Below, in pieces: positions 36,570 through 49,000 of a stretch of 64,000 nucleotides of DNA. The notes below the pieces were generated by a model that had not been told where the DNA came from, searched no databases, and worked only from the letters and a program-made list of their open reading frames with translations. This DNA is from Mytilus trossulus (lineage: Eukaryota; Mollusca; Bivalvia; Mytilida; Mytilidae). The stretch covers positions 65,346,457 to 65,410,456 of the forward strand of contig NC_086374.1 of the NCBI RefSeq assembly GCF_036588685.1, in the 5' to 3' direction. The translations under genes and the position numbers were made by a program. Numbering within the stretch: position 1 is the stretch's first letter; each line of letters opens with the position of its first letter.

Positions 36570-38040
36570 AAATTTTTGGTCATAAACACAAATCTTTTAA
36601 ACAGTTCGACGATTGCGTCGATGTTAAAGTAGTCTGTTTACTGTTAGTTACTAAGCTTGGCCCGATTCATCTGTCATTTATGGAAACTAATTCGATCAAC
36701 ACTTTCTGAGACATTCATTTTTATTTCACCATCAGACATGGAGATACATTTGTAAATAAAGGAAAACTCTCAAATTAAAGAAATTTGACATGATACACTG
36801 AACCTTTCTTATAATCAATTTAACGACTGCTTTTCTTACATGTGTGATTTTTCATTGTCAAAATTTTTCATTGTTAACGGACATTTTGAGATTTTTTGTT
36901 GTAAAAAAATTGTGTTTTTTAAAGAAATGAACATTCAAAATTTAAGAACTTCATGAACATGTATAGGAAGCGGAATTATTGCGCATCTATGTTTCGGTAA
37001 ATTAAATTCAAATCCGAAGTGAATAATTATGACACACAAAAAGAGAAACCAGAATCTCTTGATGACCAAACGTATGTACATGTTGGGGCGATTTAGAGCT
37101 TCTCAGAAGGAGTGAGATTCCACCCTTGTTGAAAGCCTTGTGGATACCTCTAGATTTTGAAATTCCCTCCGTTTTTATCATGGATGGAATGTGGTCTCTC
37201 TATCAATTACCCCATATCTTTTCATTTTCCTAATTACCGAAGGTTCCATGTGAAAATTTCCATTGGATCATATCTGTTAAACTAAATGTACAAAACAGGC
37301 TCAAGAAAAGGCGAAATTTCTTTTTCAAACCCGAACTAGAAATCCATTTTTTTCTAATAGAACACCTTACATTATCGTCAATGAGTTCAGACATGTGAAA
37401 AATTATATAATCATACACAAGAAAGAAACCCTGAACAGGCTTTCAGCAATATTTTTTACCTTTTTAATATTAAGTAAATATTAACATGTACATGTATTTT
37501 ATAAAGTACAGATAGACTGCACGCGTAGACGGGTGCGTTCACTACGAGGACACTTGTACCCAACTGCGCGTGAAGTATGAGTATAGAATCGTCACATACA
37601 GGACAGTTTCTATGTTATCCTAGTATATTATCCGACAGTTAAGAATACAGTCTGCTCAAATTTTGAAGTTGAACATGAGGGATTTTTTTTATTTTTGCCA
37701 CGGACCATTTAATTTTCATGGAGGAAGGGGCCTGGTAGGTTTTAGAAAACATTATTCTGACCCTAATTTTGACTTATCAAAACGTCCTTCATAAATCTTT
37801 TTTTTTTTCTGTTCTGACTTTGAAGAAATTACTACTTTTCGCCGGATCGAAATGGTGCATGGACATATTTTGTTTCATATTATAAGAATTATTTTCAATA
37901 TTATCGGTATTAAACTTGATTATCGACACATGAAAGTTTGTCAGCATTGTCAATCTTTTTAACGTTAAAGTACCAATAGTTGGGTCACTACTCAATTAAG
38001 TTTGTCAATAACGTAGCTAATTTTGACGGTAAAGAAACAT
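36570..38040. other. noncoding, no recognised feature
   Basis: No gene or named repeat identified. Minor open frames (37230-37418 and 37789-37995, both minus) have no domain. A small GC-rich patch lies at 37520-37560. Confidence 0.4.
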
Positions 38041-38700
38041 CAATTCGATCACTTCTCTGTTACAGGCTGTAGTTGGTTTGTTTCCATTGGTTTTACTTTG
38101 TTATCGGGATTTGTTTCTCTCAATCGATCTATGACTTCGAAAAGTGGTATACCACTGTAACCTTTATTTTGCAAGATTCATATAAAATGCATCTTCCAAA
38201 ATTGCTGTCAATTCTGCAAATTTCCTTTCATCGCTCTTCAATTGTTTCTGATCTTATAAATCAGTATGTACCATTGACTTTGAGCCTTGTGTGTGAAGGT
38301 AAATCAAGAAAGGCGCTTCAGGCACATACACTTGTGTTTTAATTCTTTTTATCACTGATGTTATACCGCTGTTGTTGGACTTCTATAGTCCCTGATATTA
38401 TCTTTTCAGTTCTGACATGATTAAGAACAAACATTTCTAAAGGGTCCTTTTATAAGTTTATTGGTTTTTAGAAACTAAAGATTCAACTCCCTCATTCAAA
38501 TTTGACTATAGATTGTTCTGGCTGTTATTGTCAAGTCCTTGTTGGTCATATAGCCCTTCAACTGTTTCCGTTTTTATACATCCTATGTTTTCAAATATTC
38601 GCCTTGGAGTATTCCTGATGAAGGTAAATTCAGAAAACGCTTTTTGCAAGAGTAGTCAAATACGTTTTGTTTACAATCCCTGGTAAATTAGAGGATAGTT
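38041..38700 (+). repeat. dispersed repeat fragments
   Basis: 38055-38165 carries CTCTCAATCGATCTATGACT and GGTATACCACTG, matching 27790-27850 and the reverse of 41505-41590. 38515-38645 has GTCCTTGTTGGTCATATAGC, similar to 33680-33730. The open frame at 38073-38342 runs through the first fragment and is not credited. Confidence 0.55.
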
Positions 38701-38994
38701 CTGAACTTTAAAGTCATAAAATGATGCATAAGTTTTTCTAATAACTAAATGGATAGTTTTCATATAAAACCTATGTATGTTTTCTGAAGAATATCCTTCA
38801 ATTTGTTTACTTTTATGCCTATAGTGAAATTATTAAAAAATACATTGTTTTCTTTCAAACTGAACATGGATATGTTCAACATTACAAAGCACCGAGTATC
38901 ACTTCCTCTTTTTGTCTTTTTCAAACCTCCTTGAATCCTCGTCTCATTCTCCTTCAAATGCAGTGAGTATAATATATTTTTACATGCAATTGAC

Positions 38995-39486
38995 TAGATT
39001 AATGAACATGGGGAATATTCATCATTAGGAACACTAAAATATGGTCAGTGGTAAAAGAAAATAAAATGCAAGATGGGTTCAACCAAAATGTTATATTAGT
39101 GAGTCGTAAAAGAAAAAAAAACAAAATTACAGACAAAAGTCCTAATACAGTAAATTCAAATGCAAATTTGGAAATGAAAACAACACTTTATCAATTCCAT
39201 TTCGTCCGACGCGCTTTTCTGGATTTATCTGCGTTATGAAGTCTGAAAGCCGTGGGTGGATGTATACACGAGGGATGAAAGATACCAGAGGGAGAGTCAA
39301 ACTTATAGGTAGAAAATACTGACAACGCCATGACTAAAAATATAAAAACAAACAAACAAATAATAGTATAGAAGACACAACATAGAAAACGAAAGACTAA
39401 GCAACACGAACCCCACCAAAACTTGGGGTGATCTCAGGTGCTCCGGAAGGGTAACTTATCCTACTCCACATGTGGCACCGTCGTAA
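38995..39486 (+). repeat. ~0.5 kb dispersed repeat, inverted partner of 33840-34345
   Basis: Same phrases as the copy at 33840-34345 in opposite orientation, from GGGGAATATTCATCATTAGG to CACATGTGGCACCGTCG. The two copies are separated by about 4.6 kb and could pair as a long inverted repeat. Confidence 0.85.
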
Positions 39487-39962
39487 TCTTTAATTTTTCT
39501 TTTAGATATATTGATGATGGTATATAGGTATATAGGTATGAAGTAGTACTTCTAGTATCAGTAGTATACTTAATTTCAAGTTCACTGGGAAATATGAAAT
39601 GCAAGTAGTGGCTGAAATATGGGTTATTCAGTGAAAGGACATCATAAATTAAAAGAAAAATTAAAGATTTTTTCAATGTGCTTTTTCTTTTTGTCTTTTA
39701 GAAGGTTCTGAGTTTATTCTGCCATATACGAGTACAAAAACAAATCGGCCAGTGGGGGTGCAAAATTAGTACCCATAGGAATACCGACTGTTTATTGAAA
39801 TATCAATCCTCCAAACTCAACAAATATATCATTGATCAAACGTCCAGCATCAAGATATCATGACATCTTCAGTATTTTTTAGGTTACATTCAGGGTGGTT
39901 CATTATAAAATAAAAAATATATAGAATCCAAAACCATAAATTTGTATCTACGATTCCCATTT

Positions 39963-39964
<2 letters not shown>

Positions 39965-39996
<32 letters not shown>
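39965..39996. repeat. poly(A) tract
   Basis: An uninterrupted run of about 29 A after TTTTTAT. It could be a retroposon tail, but no body upstream was recognised. 39490-40555 otherwise shows nothing I can name. Confidence 0.9.
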
Positions 39997-39997
<1 letters not shown>

Positions 39998-40559
39998 TTG
40001 TTTAATGCGATGGTGAAGTCGATCTTTTAATTGAGCATGGGGCATCTGGTTAACACCACTGGTAGAATATATCTCATCACACTAATTTTGAAGCCCATCG
40101 TTAACTGTAGAAAGAATAGTAGTCAGTACTTAAGATGTATGTTTAGTAGAACATGTTGATGATCCAGCTATATATCGTTCTTTTATGGAGTTTTGTGAAG
40201 TTTTAGTATCCAGTATAATGACGTTTATTTTTCTTTGCTTACTTTGATGTTGATACCAAAAGAAAGAAGGACAGATTTCTGATTTTGTAAAATTTCATCT
40301 TGTGTAAATGATGTTAAGGATATTTAGAATTACCGGTTGTGCTGTTTATTCCAAGCTCTGTTGTGAGACACTGCAAATAATGACTTTTACATATGAAGAC
40401 ATAATGGTGGCTTTTTCTGCTGGAACAACGACATATTTGTCATGCAAAGTGGATAAAGCAACAAATAAATACAATAGCTATTGTTTTCTGTGTAGTTTTT
40501 TCACTAGGAGGCAGAACACCATCTTTTTATGTAAATTTATTTACTCATATGTCTGAATA

Positions 40560-41010
40560 GTCCATGAACAACTGCCCCCAAGGGTTACTGGGTAATAGAA
40601 ATATGGTCACTTGGTCTTCTCCCGACCGGTAGTAAAACGCTTGCCGAAGTGGGGCGTCCGTTTGGCTGTGCGGGATGTATCAAGTTCGCAGTCACGTCCG
40701 GTCAGAATGGGGACGTTAAATCCGATGCCTCATGTAAAGAGAGTGCCATGCTCTTTGCACGTTAACAACCCTTGCAACAACTCTATGAGGGGTCCGTAGG
40801 TGGCCTGTTGCAAGGCAAAATTTCTGTCCCTATCCAATATTCCCTCATTTTCCAGTGGCAGTTCGAATTTCCCCGACCATCATCCTAGATGGCCTCTATT
40901 GTGACAAGACCTACTTATTGTATTTATTGTTAACTTGTTCTCGTCCTCAATATACATGAAATATTTGCCACTGGACGTAAAGCAACCAACAATCAATCAA
41001 TTAATCCATG
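40560..41010 (+). repeat. GC-richer retroposon-like repeat ending in (CAAT)n
   Basis: The 40610-40870 stretch is much more GC-rich than its neighbours (CCGACCGGTAGTAAAACGC, GGGGCGTCCGTTTGGC). The copy ends with TTTGCCACTGGACGTAAAGC, then AACCAACAATCAATCAATTA, a short-unit 3' tail typical of retroposons. I recognise the end as a widespread mollusc repeat from memory. The open frame at 40611-40799 follows the GC-rich part; coding nature is not supported. Confidence 0.55.
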
Positions 41011-41504
41011 AACATCTTGAATTGCCCTCCAAATAACTGGTCATTGGTTTGGTGATGTGACCAGATTTGCAGTTACACAATTAAGGACATTAAAATTAAA
41101 CTCCATTTAAACTAAATGAAATGAAATAATTTTGTTGTACATTATCTAACATACAATGTAGATAGGTTGCACTCTATAAATACAGCTGTTTCACAAATCC
41201 CACCGCTTTTTGTGGAGATATATAATATTCATATTTTGTTTTGTTCACCTATCATGCCTACTGCTTCCCAGATATGATCTCTATGTTTCATCTGAAAGAG
41301 ACATGTCTTGGGAATGTTACCAGAATAGAAAATATTTGAAGTGGCCAAAATTAATTTCTTAAGGAGACCCCAAGTGAAGGGAGGGGAAGTATAGAACTTT
41401 AGTAGAAAATTAAACTGTCAGAAGATCGGGACATATAAATGTTGAAAATATGCCGCACATCCCTATCTTTTGACCTTTTAACAAAATAGTAGTGCATCTA
41501 GTAT

Positions 41505-41640
41505 ATAATTAACAAAAACTTAATAGTAAATAAAGGCAACAGTAGTATACAGCTGTTCAAAATTCATAAATCGATTGAGAAAAATCCAAATCCGGTTTCA
41601 AACTAAAACTGAGGGAAACACATCAAATGTAATACATAGT
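41505..41640 (-). repeat. dispersed repeat fragment, reverse orientation
   Basis: AATAAAGGCAACAGTAGTAT and TAAATCGATTGAGAAAAATC are the reverse complement of 27790-27850 and 38090-38160. 41011-41504 and 41641-42106 hold no recognised feature. Confidence 0.7.
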
Positions 41641-42106
41641 AAAAGTGGCACAGTTTTAGCTGTAGAGGAAATTACACTGTCTATATTTACAGAAGTACAA
41701 CTTATATGCACCATGAACAACTTGGACTGCCTCAAAGATTGATAGGTTTGATGATCATGATGATTTGAACAGTTTTATGAAATTCAGAAAAGAAAAAAAC
41801 CCACTATTGTTAAAAGACAGTCAACCATTAAGAAATTAAATGTTTCATTATTCCAGAATGTTGTTGCACCTCATTAGACATATCATTTTACATTATAATA
41901 CAAAACTTTGCAGGTGAATTTTATTTAATAATGAAACACAGTAACGAAGCTTAAACAATATGCAGAAATATTAACATTGATTTGTGTTTAATATCTGTAC
42001 ACATGCACTATTGAAAATAAAGAAAATATGATTAAAACAGTTTTCTTAATTTCATTCAAACTCATCAGATTTCATACATTATAAATTTGATAAAAGCCTT
42101 CAAGGT

Positions 42107-42310
42107 ATATTGTGGATTCATTTATTTTCGTTGGTACCAATTTTTGTGGATTCAAGAAAACTTACATGTTCATGGAAATTTAATTTCGTGGTTTTGCTGA
42201 AGTCTACATAGAAAATTTAAAATTTGTTGAACATTTGATTTCGTGGTTTACCTGTACCCACGAAATCCACAAAAAATTGGTATCCAACGAATAATAATGA
42301 ATCCACAGTA
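42107..42310. mobile_element. ~0.2 kb MITE with long TIRs
   Basis: The left arm TTGTGGATTCATTTATTTTC...GGTACCAATTTTTGTGGATT and the right arm AATCCACAAAAAATTGGTAT...GAATCCACAG are about 44 bp inverted repeats with a few mismatches. TA flanks both ends. Truncated relatives are seen at 55799-55826 (left-end type) and about 62960-62986 (right-end type). No coding capacity. Confidence 0.8.
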
Positions 42311-43007
42311 TTTCATATCACTACTAATCAGCTAGTCATGATTCAATGTTGTATGAACATCTTTACATTTGTTTGTAAACACACTTGTTAAAACAAATGC
42401 ATGGCATAATCTTAGAATATTAATTAAGAAATATATATTAGATTTCAAGAGTAGACACAGAATTATGTTAGAAAAGAAAAAAAAGTATTTTGGTCATTTT
42501 ATCTCCTTATGCACAGCAAAATAATAAATAAATTAAAACCAATCTATCATTTTATCTCCTTAGAGCACAGCAAAATAATAAATAAATCAAAACCAATCTA
42601 TGGAGAAAATGTGCACTTTTATATATAAATGTTTTGCAGCAAAATGATCAGTTATCAATCATTTTTTTTTAATATTAAAATTAAAATTACATGCAAAATA
42701 TGCTCCTTTGAATGTTTAACTTCAAGAAGGAACTGTTTGATACTTTTTCCAAAAAGGGCAAATTTTTGAAGAGTAATGTAATGTTTCCCTTTTCTGAGAG
42801 AGAAAAGAAAGATATAAGAACAGCCCTTCATGCCACTTGTGATCAAGAACTTTCTTTGTCGGATAAGCATCTTGATCTCTGTCAGGTCATGTTCCTGAGT
42901 TAGATTCAGACCTCTGATTCTGTTCTGAAGACTATCCTCTTATCCTGGGATAGTTTAGACCCAGGTTATTTAGCTTTTGGATGATAGGTTATTGATTATG
43001 CTGCTGA

Positions 43008-46000
43008 CTATGGTCTGTGTTCATTTTGAGCTTTAAGTTCCTTGAATTCTTTTTCCCTCCTTGCGAATGTTTCAGCCATTATTAAAGGAAATATCAATGT
43101 TGCCTCTCCATAAACCTACAAAATATTACTTTAAACTTTTAATTTTGATTAATTATAATCAATAATTAGCTTGAAAAAAATCTGCTTTATATGATGGCAA
43201 GTTTATACTGACACATTTTAATTAATATCTTTATCTATAGGATATAAATTATCAAACTTAACTAGTTTATTTTTTCATATATTTTATGATCCTTCTTTTT
43301 ATCAAGTGTTAACCATGCTTTGGTAAATTATGGACTTTTTAGATATTAATCAAGCATGACAAATCAAATATCAGAAATATGCATGGGCATACAAATTGGG
43401 GGCCATTATAACTTACTGTTCCGTGTGAGCCAATGTTCCGTGTCAGCAGAGGCTCTGTGTTGAAGACCATACTTTGACCTATAATGGTTCTTCTTTTACA
43501 AATTGGGACATATCTTCTTATATCTAATTACTACACTATTACTTTTTCTATAAGAATCCCTAACAATCTTACCTTAGCAGGTGTAGCTGTTTTTTTAATC
43601 TTTCCCCAGGATATTGCTTCGTCTGGCCTTGCACCAGAGTCACTCCCATCAAACTCAGAGGCTGTGTTAATAAATACACTAAAATCAGCTCCATTTCTCT
43701 GTAAATATAACAACACATACTACATTAACATTTCAAGAGGATAGAAATTGTCAACCTACATATTATATGAGAGTTTGTTCTGAAATATTTTAATGTTAAC
43801 AGAGCTGTGATTTTTTTCAAAGGCCACATGCTTTCAGAAAAAACTGATCAACTGTATATGTGCAAAATGTTTATCCATTATAGCAATAATACATCATAAA
43901 CAACAAACTTTTTATAATGGTTAGAAATTATTACCCAATATGATCATAACAATTCAGTTTAACAGGTTATCAAATATTCAGTATTCAATATTCTTAATGT
44001 GACTTTGATTGTATATAGACAGGTACACACATGCACAAAACAGGATCAACAAATAGCTGAAGTTGTATAAAAGCTAGACTTTCTTCTTCTATCTTTTTTG
44101 GGGGATTATACTTATCTGAATCTGCACTGTTACATACCATTAAATTAGCATTACATATATGATGTTTGATCACTCCACCTCCAATAATTATCATTCCTGT
44201 ATTCAAGGCATATACTGCTTGGTTGTTTATTCTTTTTATATCTGAAAACACAATACAGGTGTAGCCATGAAATCAAACATTCACAAAATATTAGTTTTCC
44301 TCAATCCACGCAAATTGTGACCTTTAAAAACAATTGAAGTTGCAGTAGCAGAAAACAATCAGATCTATTTTAGTTGTGTCTATGTATCATATTTTTACTC
44401 ATGATCAGCTTCTTAAATACATGTTTAGTTTACCTCTAAAATTGAAATTTTTACAAATTCAGTTGTGATAAGAAAAATTTCAAAGTAGTTCTTTGACATA
44501 TATTGGATTTTATAAACATACTCTCTACTATAGTGCCTAACAAGATTGTGTGAGGTAGGCGAAATTGACTTTAAAACGATTGTATTGACTTTTGAAGTGC
44601 AGAAATAGGCAGATCGGACAACTTTTGACTTTATTTACTTACTTCTTAAGTTTGGATTAATTGTAATGAACATATTCCAATGAGACTGAAATTTTTTTTT
44701 TTTTATTATGATAAATAATTATTTTACCTGCCGTAGTCGTGCGTAAAATATATTTCGGCATTTCTCTTACGAAAATGACTTGTTTAATGGAACAAAACGT
44801 ATTATTTGTAAACTTTCTCTTTAATCTTCACAATAGGCTTTAAAAAAATAACCTTTCAACTGTATATTCCGAACATTTTGTGAAAATAGAATAATTGGTA
44901 ATTCTTACCTTTCATACCTTAACTTTCATTGATAAAACATAATATTGACTCGTCCAGTGTCCAGTCTGAAGGTCATTTTAGTTACCGTACACAATCATGC
45001 ATGTTTTAATCAATCAATAGTCATGTATGAAAAGCATAAACAAGTTTGAAGATCTTTGAAGGTAAACTAATAACAATTTAATTTAATCAAATTGACTACG
45101 ATTCAATAACAATGACCAGTCCACACCATAAAAATGCATAGGGGTAAACTGGGTAGGGAGAAAATGTCAAATATTTCAAGTTCATTTTTTTGCAATAACG
45201 AATAAAAATTTGTTAACCAATAGATTTGTTATAATTTCATTAACATGTCATTATGTATTTGTATAGTTTTTGGATCTTTCATTAGCGTATTTAAGGCTGT
45301 AGAAAGTTTGGCCTTCAAAAGTCAACATTATCATTGACTTTATACAGAAAATTCACCTTTTTAAAACATTGAATGTTTCTCAACTAATACGCGACAACAA
45401 AGCAAAATCATTTCTTAAAACACTGCAGAAAAAAATATTATGATTGATGCAGTGGTATTGTCATAAATTGCACTGGAGTGAACAGTGGTACAGCAAACGT
45501 CGAATTCCCTCACACAATGTTATCACACACTATAGTCCAATGACATTTTAGTGCTGGATTTTTATAGATATACCATGTTCATAGATCTATGACATGTCTT
45601 TAATGTAATATACATACCTTCAACTAGATCTATAATAAGTCCTGGGTTTTTGTAGGAGTGGAAATAAATCATATCACCTAAAGATCCATCTGTTAAAGCT
45701 GGACAGAAAACTGGAATGTTGTTCTAAATATTCAAATAAATAAATGAACAATTCAACTGTATATTTTCATCATACTTATGGCAAGCTACATTCTACTATC
45801 TAGCAGATATGACAAAAGCTAAAGACACCCTTATTTCTAAGGACTTATTCATACAGACTCAATATTGGCCCTAAAATTGTATTTAATGTAAGTTAATTTC
45901 TTGTAGTTATAAATACAAACCCAGCAAGCTCAGACATATATCATTACAAAAGATGTCATCATTGTGCAATTATATTATGAAAATCTCAATTTAAATAATT

Positions 46001-49000
46001 TTGACCAAATGATGTTTCATATCCAGCAATACTAACAGAAATATCATCAATATCAACAATTCAGAAAATGGTGTTTCATTTAATTTACACACACAACAAA
46101 AATTGTGTAATGTATTCTATCCTATATGATACTGACCTTGTGTGTCCAGTAATAAACAGATTCTGGATCGTCAATCTCTTTCCCTAGTCTATCGATTACC
46201 TTAGATGGAGTCCAATGAGTGCCCTGAAAATATATCTCAATTTTAATGCTGCTACCTTAGGTAAAAATATTTAGATAAGCCTGATATGGAGAACATGATC
46301 TTATTCATTAGTTGTAATTAGTGTTGAAGTAGCTTTAATTTATAGTTTAGTAGTATCTCAACGGGTGCCAAGGGATGGCATATGACCATATATGCATGCT
46401 TCTAGGTCAGATGAGCAAAAAGATCCATGATATATAATATATAATTTATTCTAAAAACAAGAGAGTGTCCATAACACACAGATGCCCCACTAGCACTATC
46501 ATTTTCTATGGGCTGTGAAATTGGATTCAAAGCTTTTATTTATATAATTTGACAGTAAAACTAGAAAGATCCTATCAAAGGTAAACATGAGTACTCAGTT
46601 CCAAAATTAAATCTGAAGCGGGACAGAATAAATGAACAAAAAGATGAACAATTGAATCGACAGACAGAAAAACATAATGGGGCTATGTGGGACATCGAAA
46701 ATTGGTAAAGAAAAAATATACTGTTTATAAAGAAAACCAGATGCTCCGCAGGGGGTAGCTTTATACGACTGCAGAGGTTGAACCCTGAACGGTTGGGGCA
46801 AGTATGGACACAACATTCAAGCTGGATTCAGCTCTAAATTTGGATTGTGATTAAATAGTTGACACAGCATAGGTTTCTGACACAGAATAAATGTGTTCTA
46901 ATGAACTTAAAATTTTTGTTTTCTCTTAGAGCAATTCACTATGCTGTTGAATATTAATCCTCTCAAAAAAATGTTTGAAGAAATTTTCTTTTTATTTATG
47001 AAATTTCAAATGACAAAAATTGAACCCAATTTTTTAATCACATCCCCCTTTCCCTTATTCCAAAACTAATCTCAATTAAAATATTCTAATGGAGTTTGCA
47101 ACAATAACTACTCATTTAAATACATCATAAAATATTAAGATGTAAAAAAACTGCTTGTTATCACTGAATGGTAAAGATTATTTAAATTCATCAGTTGGTA
47201 GTAAAAAGTGAATATACATTGTATATTGTATATAACAAAGATTTAAGTTGATTCTGGACAAAGAAAGATAACTCCAATTAAAAAAATATTCTTTAATAAG
47301 ATATTTCTTGCTTACTATTCTGGACAAAGAAAGATAACTCTAATTAAAAAAAAAAATTGCTATTTCACAATATTGTGAAATTAGATATTTCTTGCCATTG
47401 CACAATACTGTGCAATTGAAAAGACTTGCTATTGCACAATACTTAACCCTTTCCTCCACAATGACGCCTTTTGACGCCACCCCCTTTACTCCATAATGAC
47501 GCCTTTTGACGCCTGTGTAGTACCTCAGTTGAAACACTTTGACTACAAAGTGTCTGCAGTTGACTTAATAAAGTTTGTATCCAATATGAAAAGGAATATC
47601 ATAGGAATATCTGACTTAAATTTATTTGATGAAATAGTTGTTTTTCACAATGCCTTAATACTTCAAAGCATAAGTTCAGCATTTTATCAAAAAAGTCCTA
47701 TGCGAATCAAGTATGCAAAAAAAAAAATTCAATGGAGGAAAGGGTTAATATAATAATTTTAGATCCTGATTTGGACTAACTTGAAAACTGGGCCCATAAT
47801 CAAAAATCTTAAGTACATGTTTAGATTCAGCATATCAAAGAGGCCCAAGAATTTAATTTTTGTTAAAATCAAACTTAGTTTAATTTTGGACCCTTTGGAC
47901 CTTAATGTAGGCCAATTTGAAAACGGGACCAAAAATGAAGAATCTACATACACAGTTAGATTTGGCATATCAAAGAACCCAATTTATTCAATTTTTGATG
48001 AAATCAAATAAAGTTTAATTTTGGACCCAGATTTGGACCAACTTGAAAACTGGGCCAATAATCAAGAATCTAAGTACATTTTTAGATTCAACATATCAAA
48101 GAACCCAACCGATTCATTTTTTGTCAAAATCAAACTAAGTTTAATTTTGGACCCTTTGGACCTTAATGTAGACCAATTAGAAAACGGGACCAAAAGTTAA
48201 GAATCTACATACACAGTTAGATTCGGCATATCAAAGAACCCCAATTATTCAATTTTGATGAAATCAAACAAAGTTTACTTTTGGACCCTTTGGGCCCCTA
48301 ATTCCTAAACTGTTGGGACCAAAACTCCCAAAATCAATACCAACCTTCCTTTTATGGTCATAAACCTTGTGTTTAAATTTCATTGATTTCTATTTACTTA
48401 AACTAAAGTTATTGTGCAAAAACCAAGAATAATGCTTATTTGGGCCCTTTTTTGGCCCCTAATTCCTAAACTGTTGAAACCAAAACTCCCAAAATCAATC
48501 CTAACCTTTCTTTTGTGGTCATAAACCTTGTGTCAAAATTTCATAGATTTCTATTAACTTAAACTAAAGTTAAAGTGCGAAAACCAAGAAAATGCTTATT
48601 TGGGCCCTTTTTGGCCCCTTATTCCTAAAATGATGGGACCAAAACTCCCAAAATCAATACCAACCTTCCTTTTATGGTCATAAACCTTGTGTTAAAATTT
48701 CATAGATTTCTATTCACTTTTACTAAAGTTAGAGTGCGAAAACTGAAAGTATTCGGACGACGACGCAGACAACGACGCCAACGTGATAGCAGTATACGAC
48801 GAAAATTTTTTCAAAATTTGCGGTCGTATAAAAACAGTATATTTGACTGTAAACAGATCATGGGGATGAAGAAAAATTCAATTATTTGCAAAAGTCAAAT
48901 ATTTCACTTTGGTTTTCATTCCAAAATGTCTTTTCAAACTGACCTCTGTTTTCTGTTCCTCCAACATTTTATCTAAAATTGGCATCAACCAGTCTTCAAA

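Noticed and set aside
39048..39239. 63-codon open frame also found at 34029-34244 on the other strand
   Set aside because: The same dispersed repeat in two orientations; a shared frame reflects the repeat, not a gene pair.
48674..48976. 100-codon plus-strand open frame with an Arg-rich stretch
   Set aside because: It runs through the GACGACGACG end of a TIR element and into DHPS exon 3 antisense; no protein family match.
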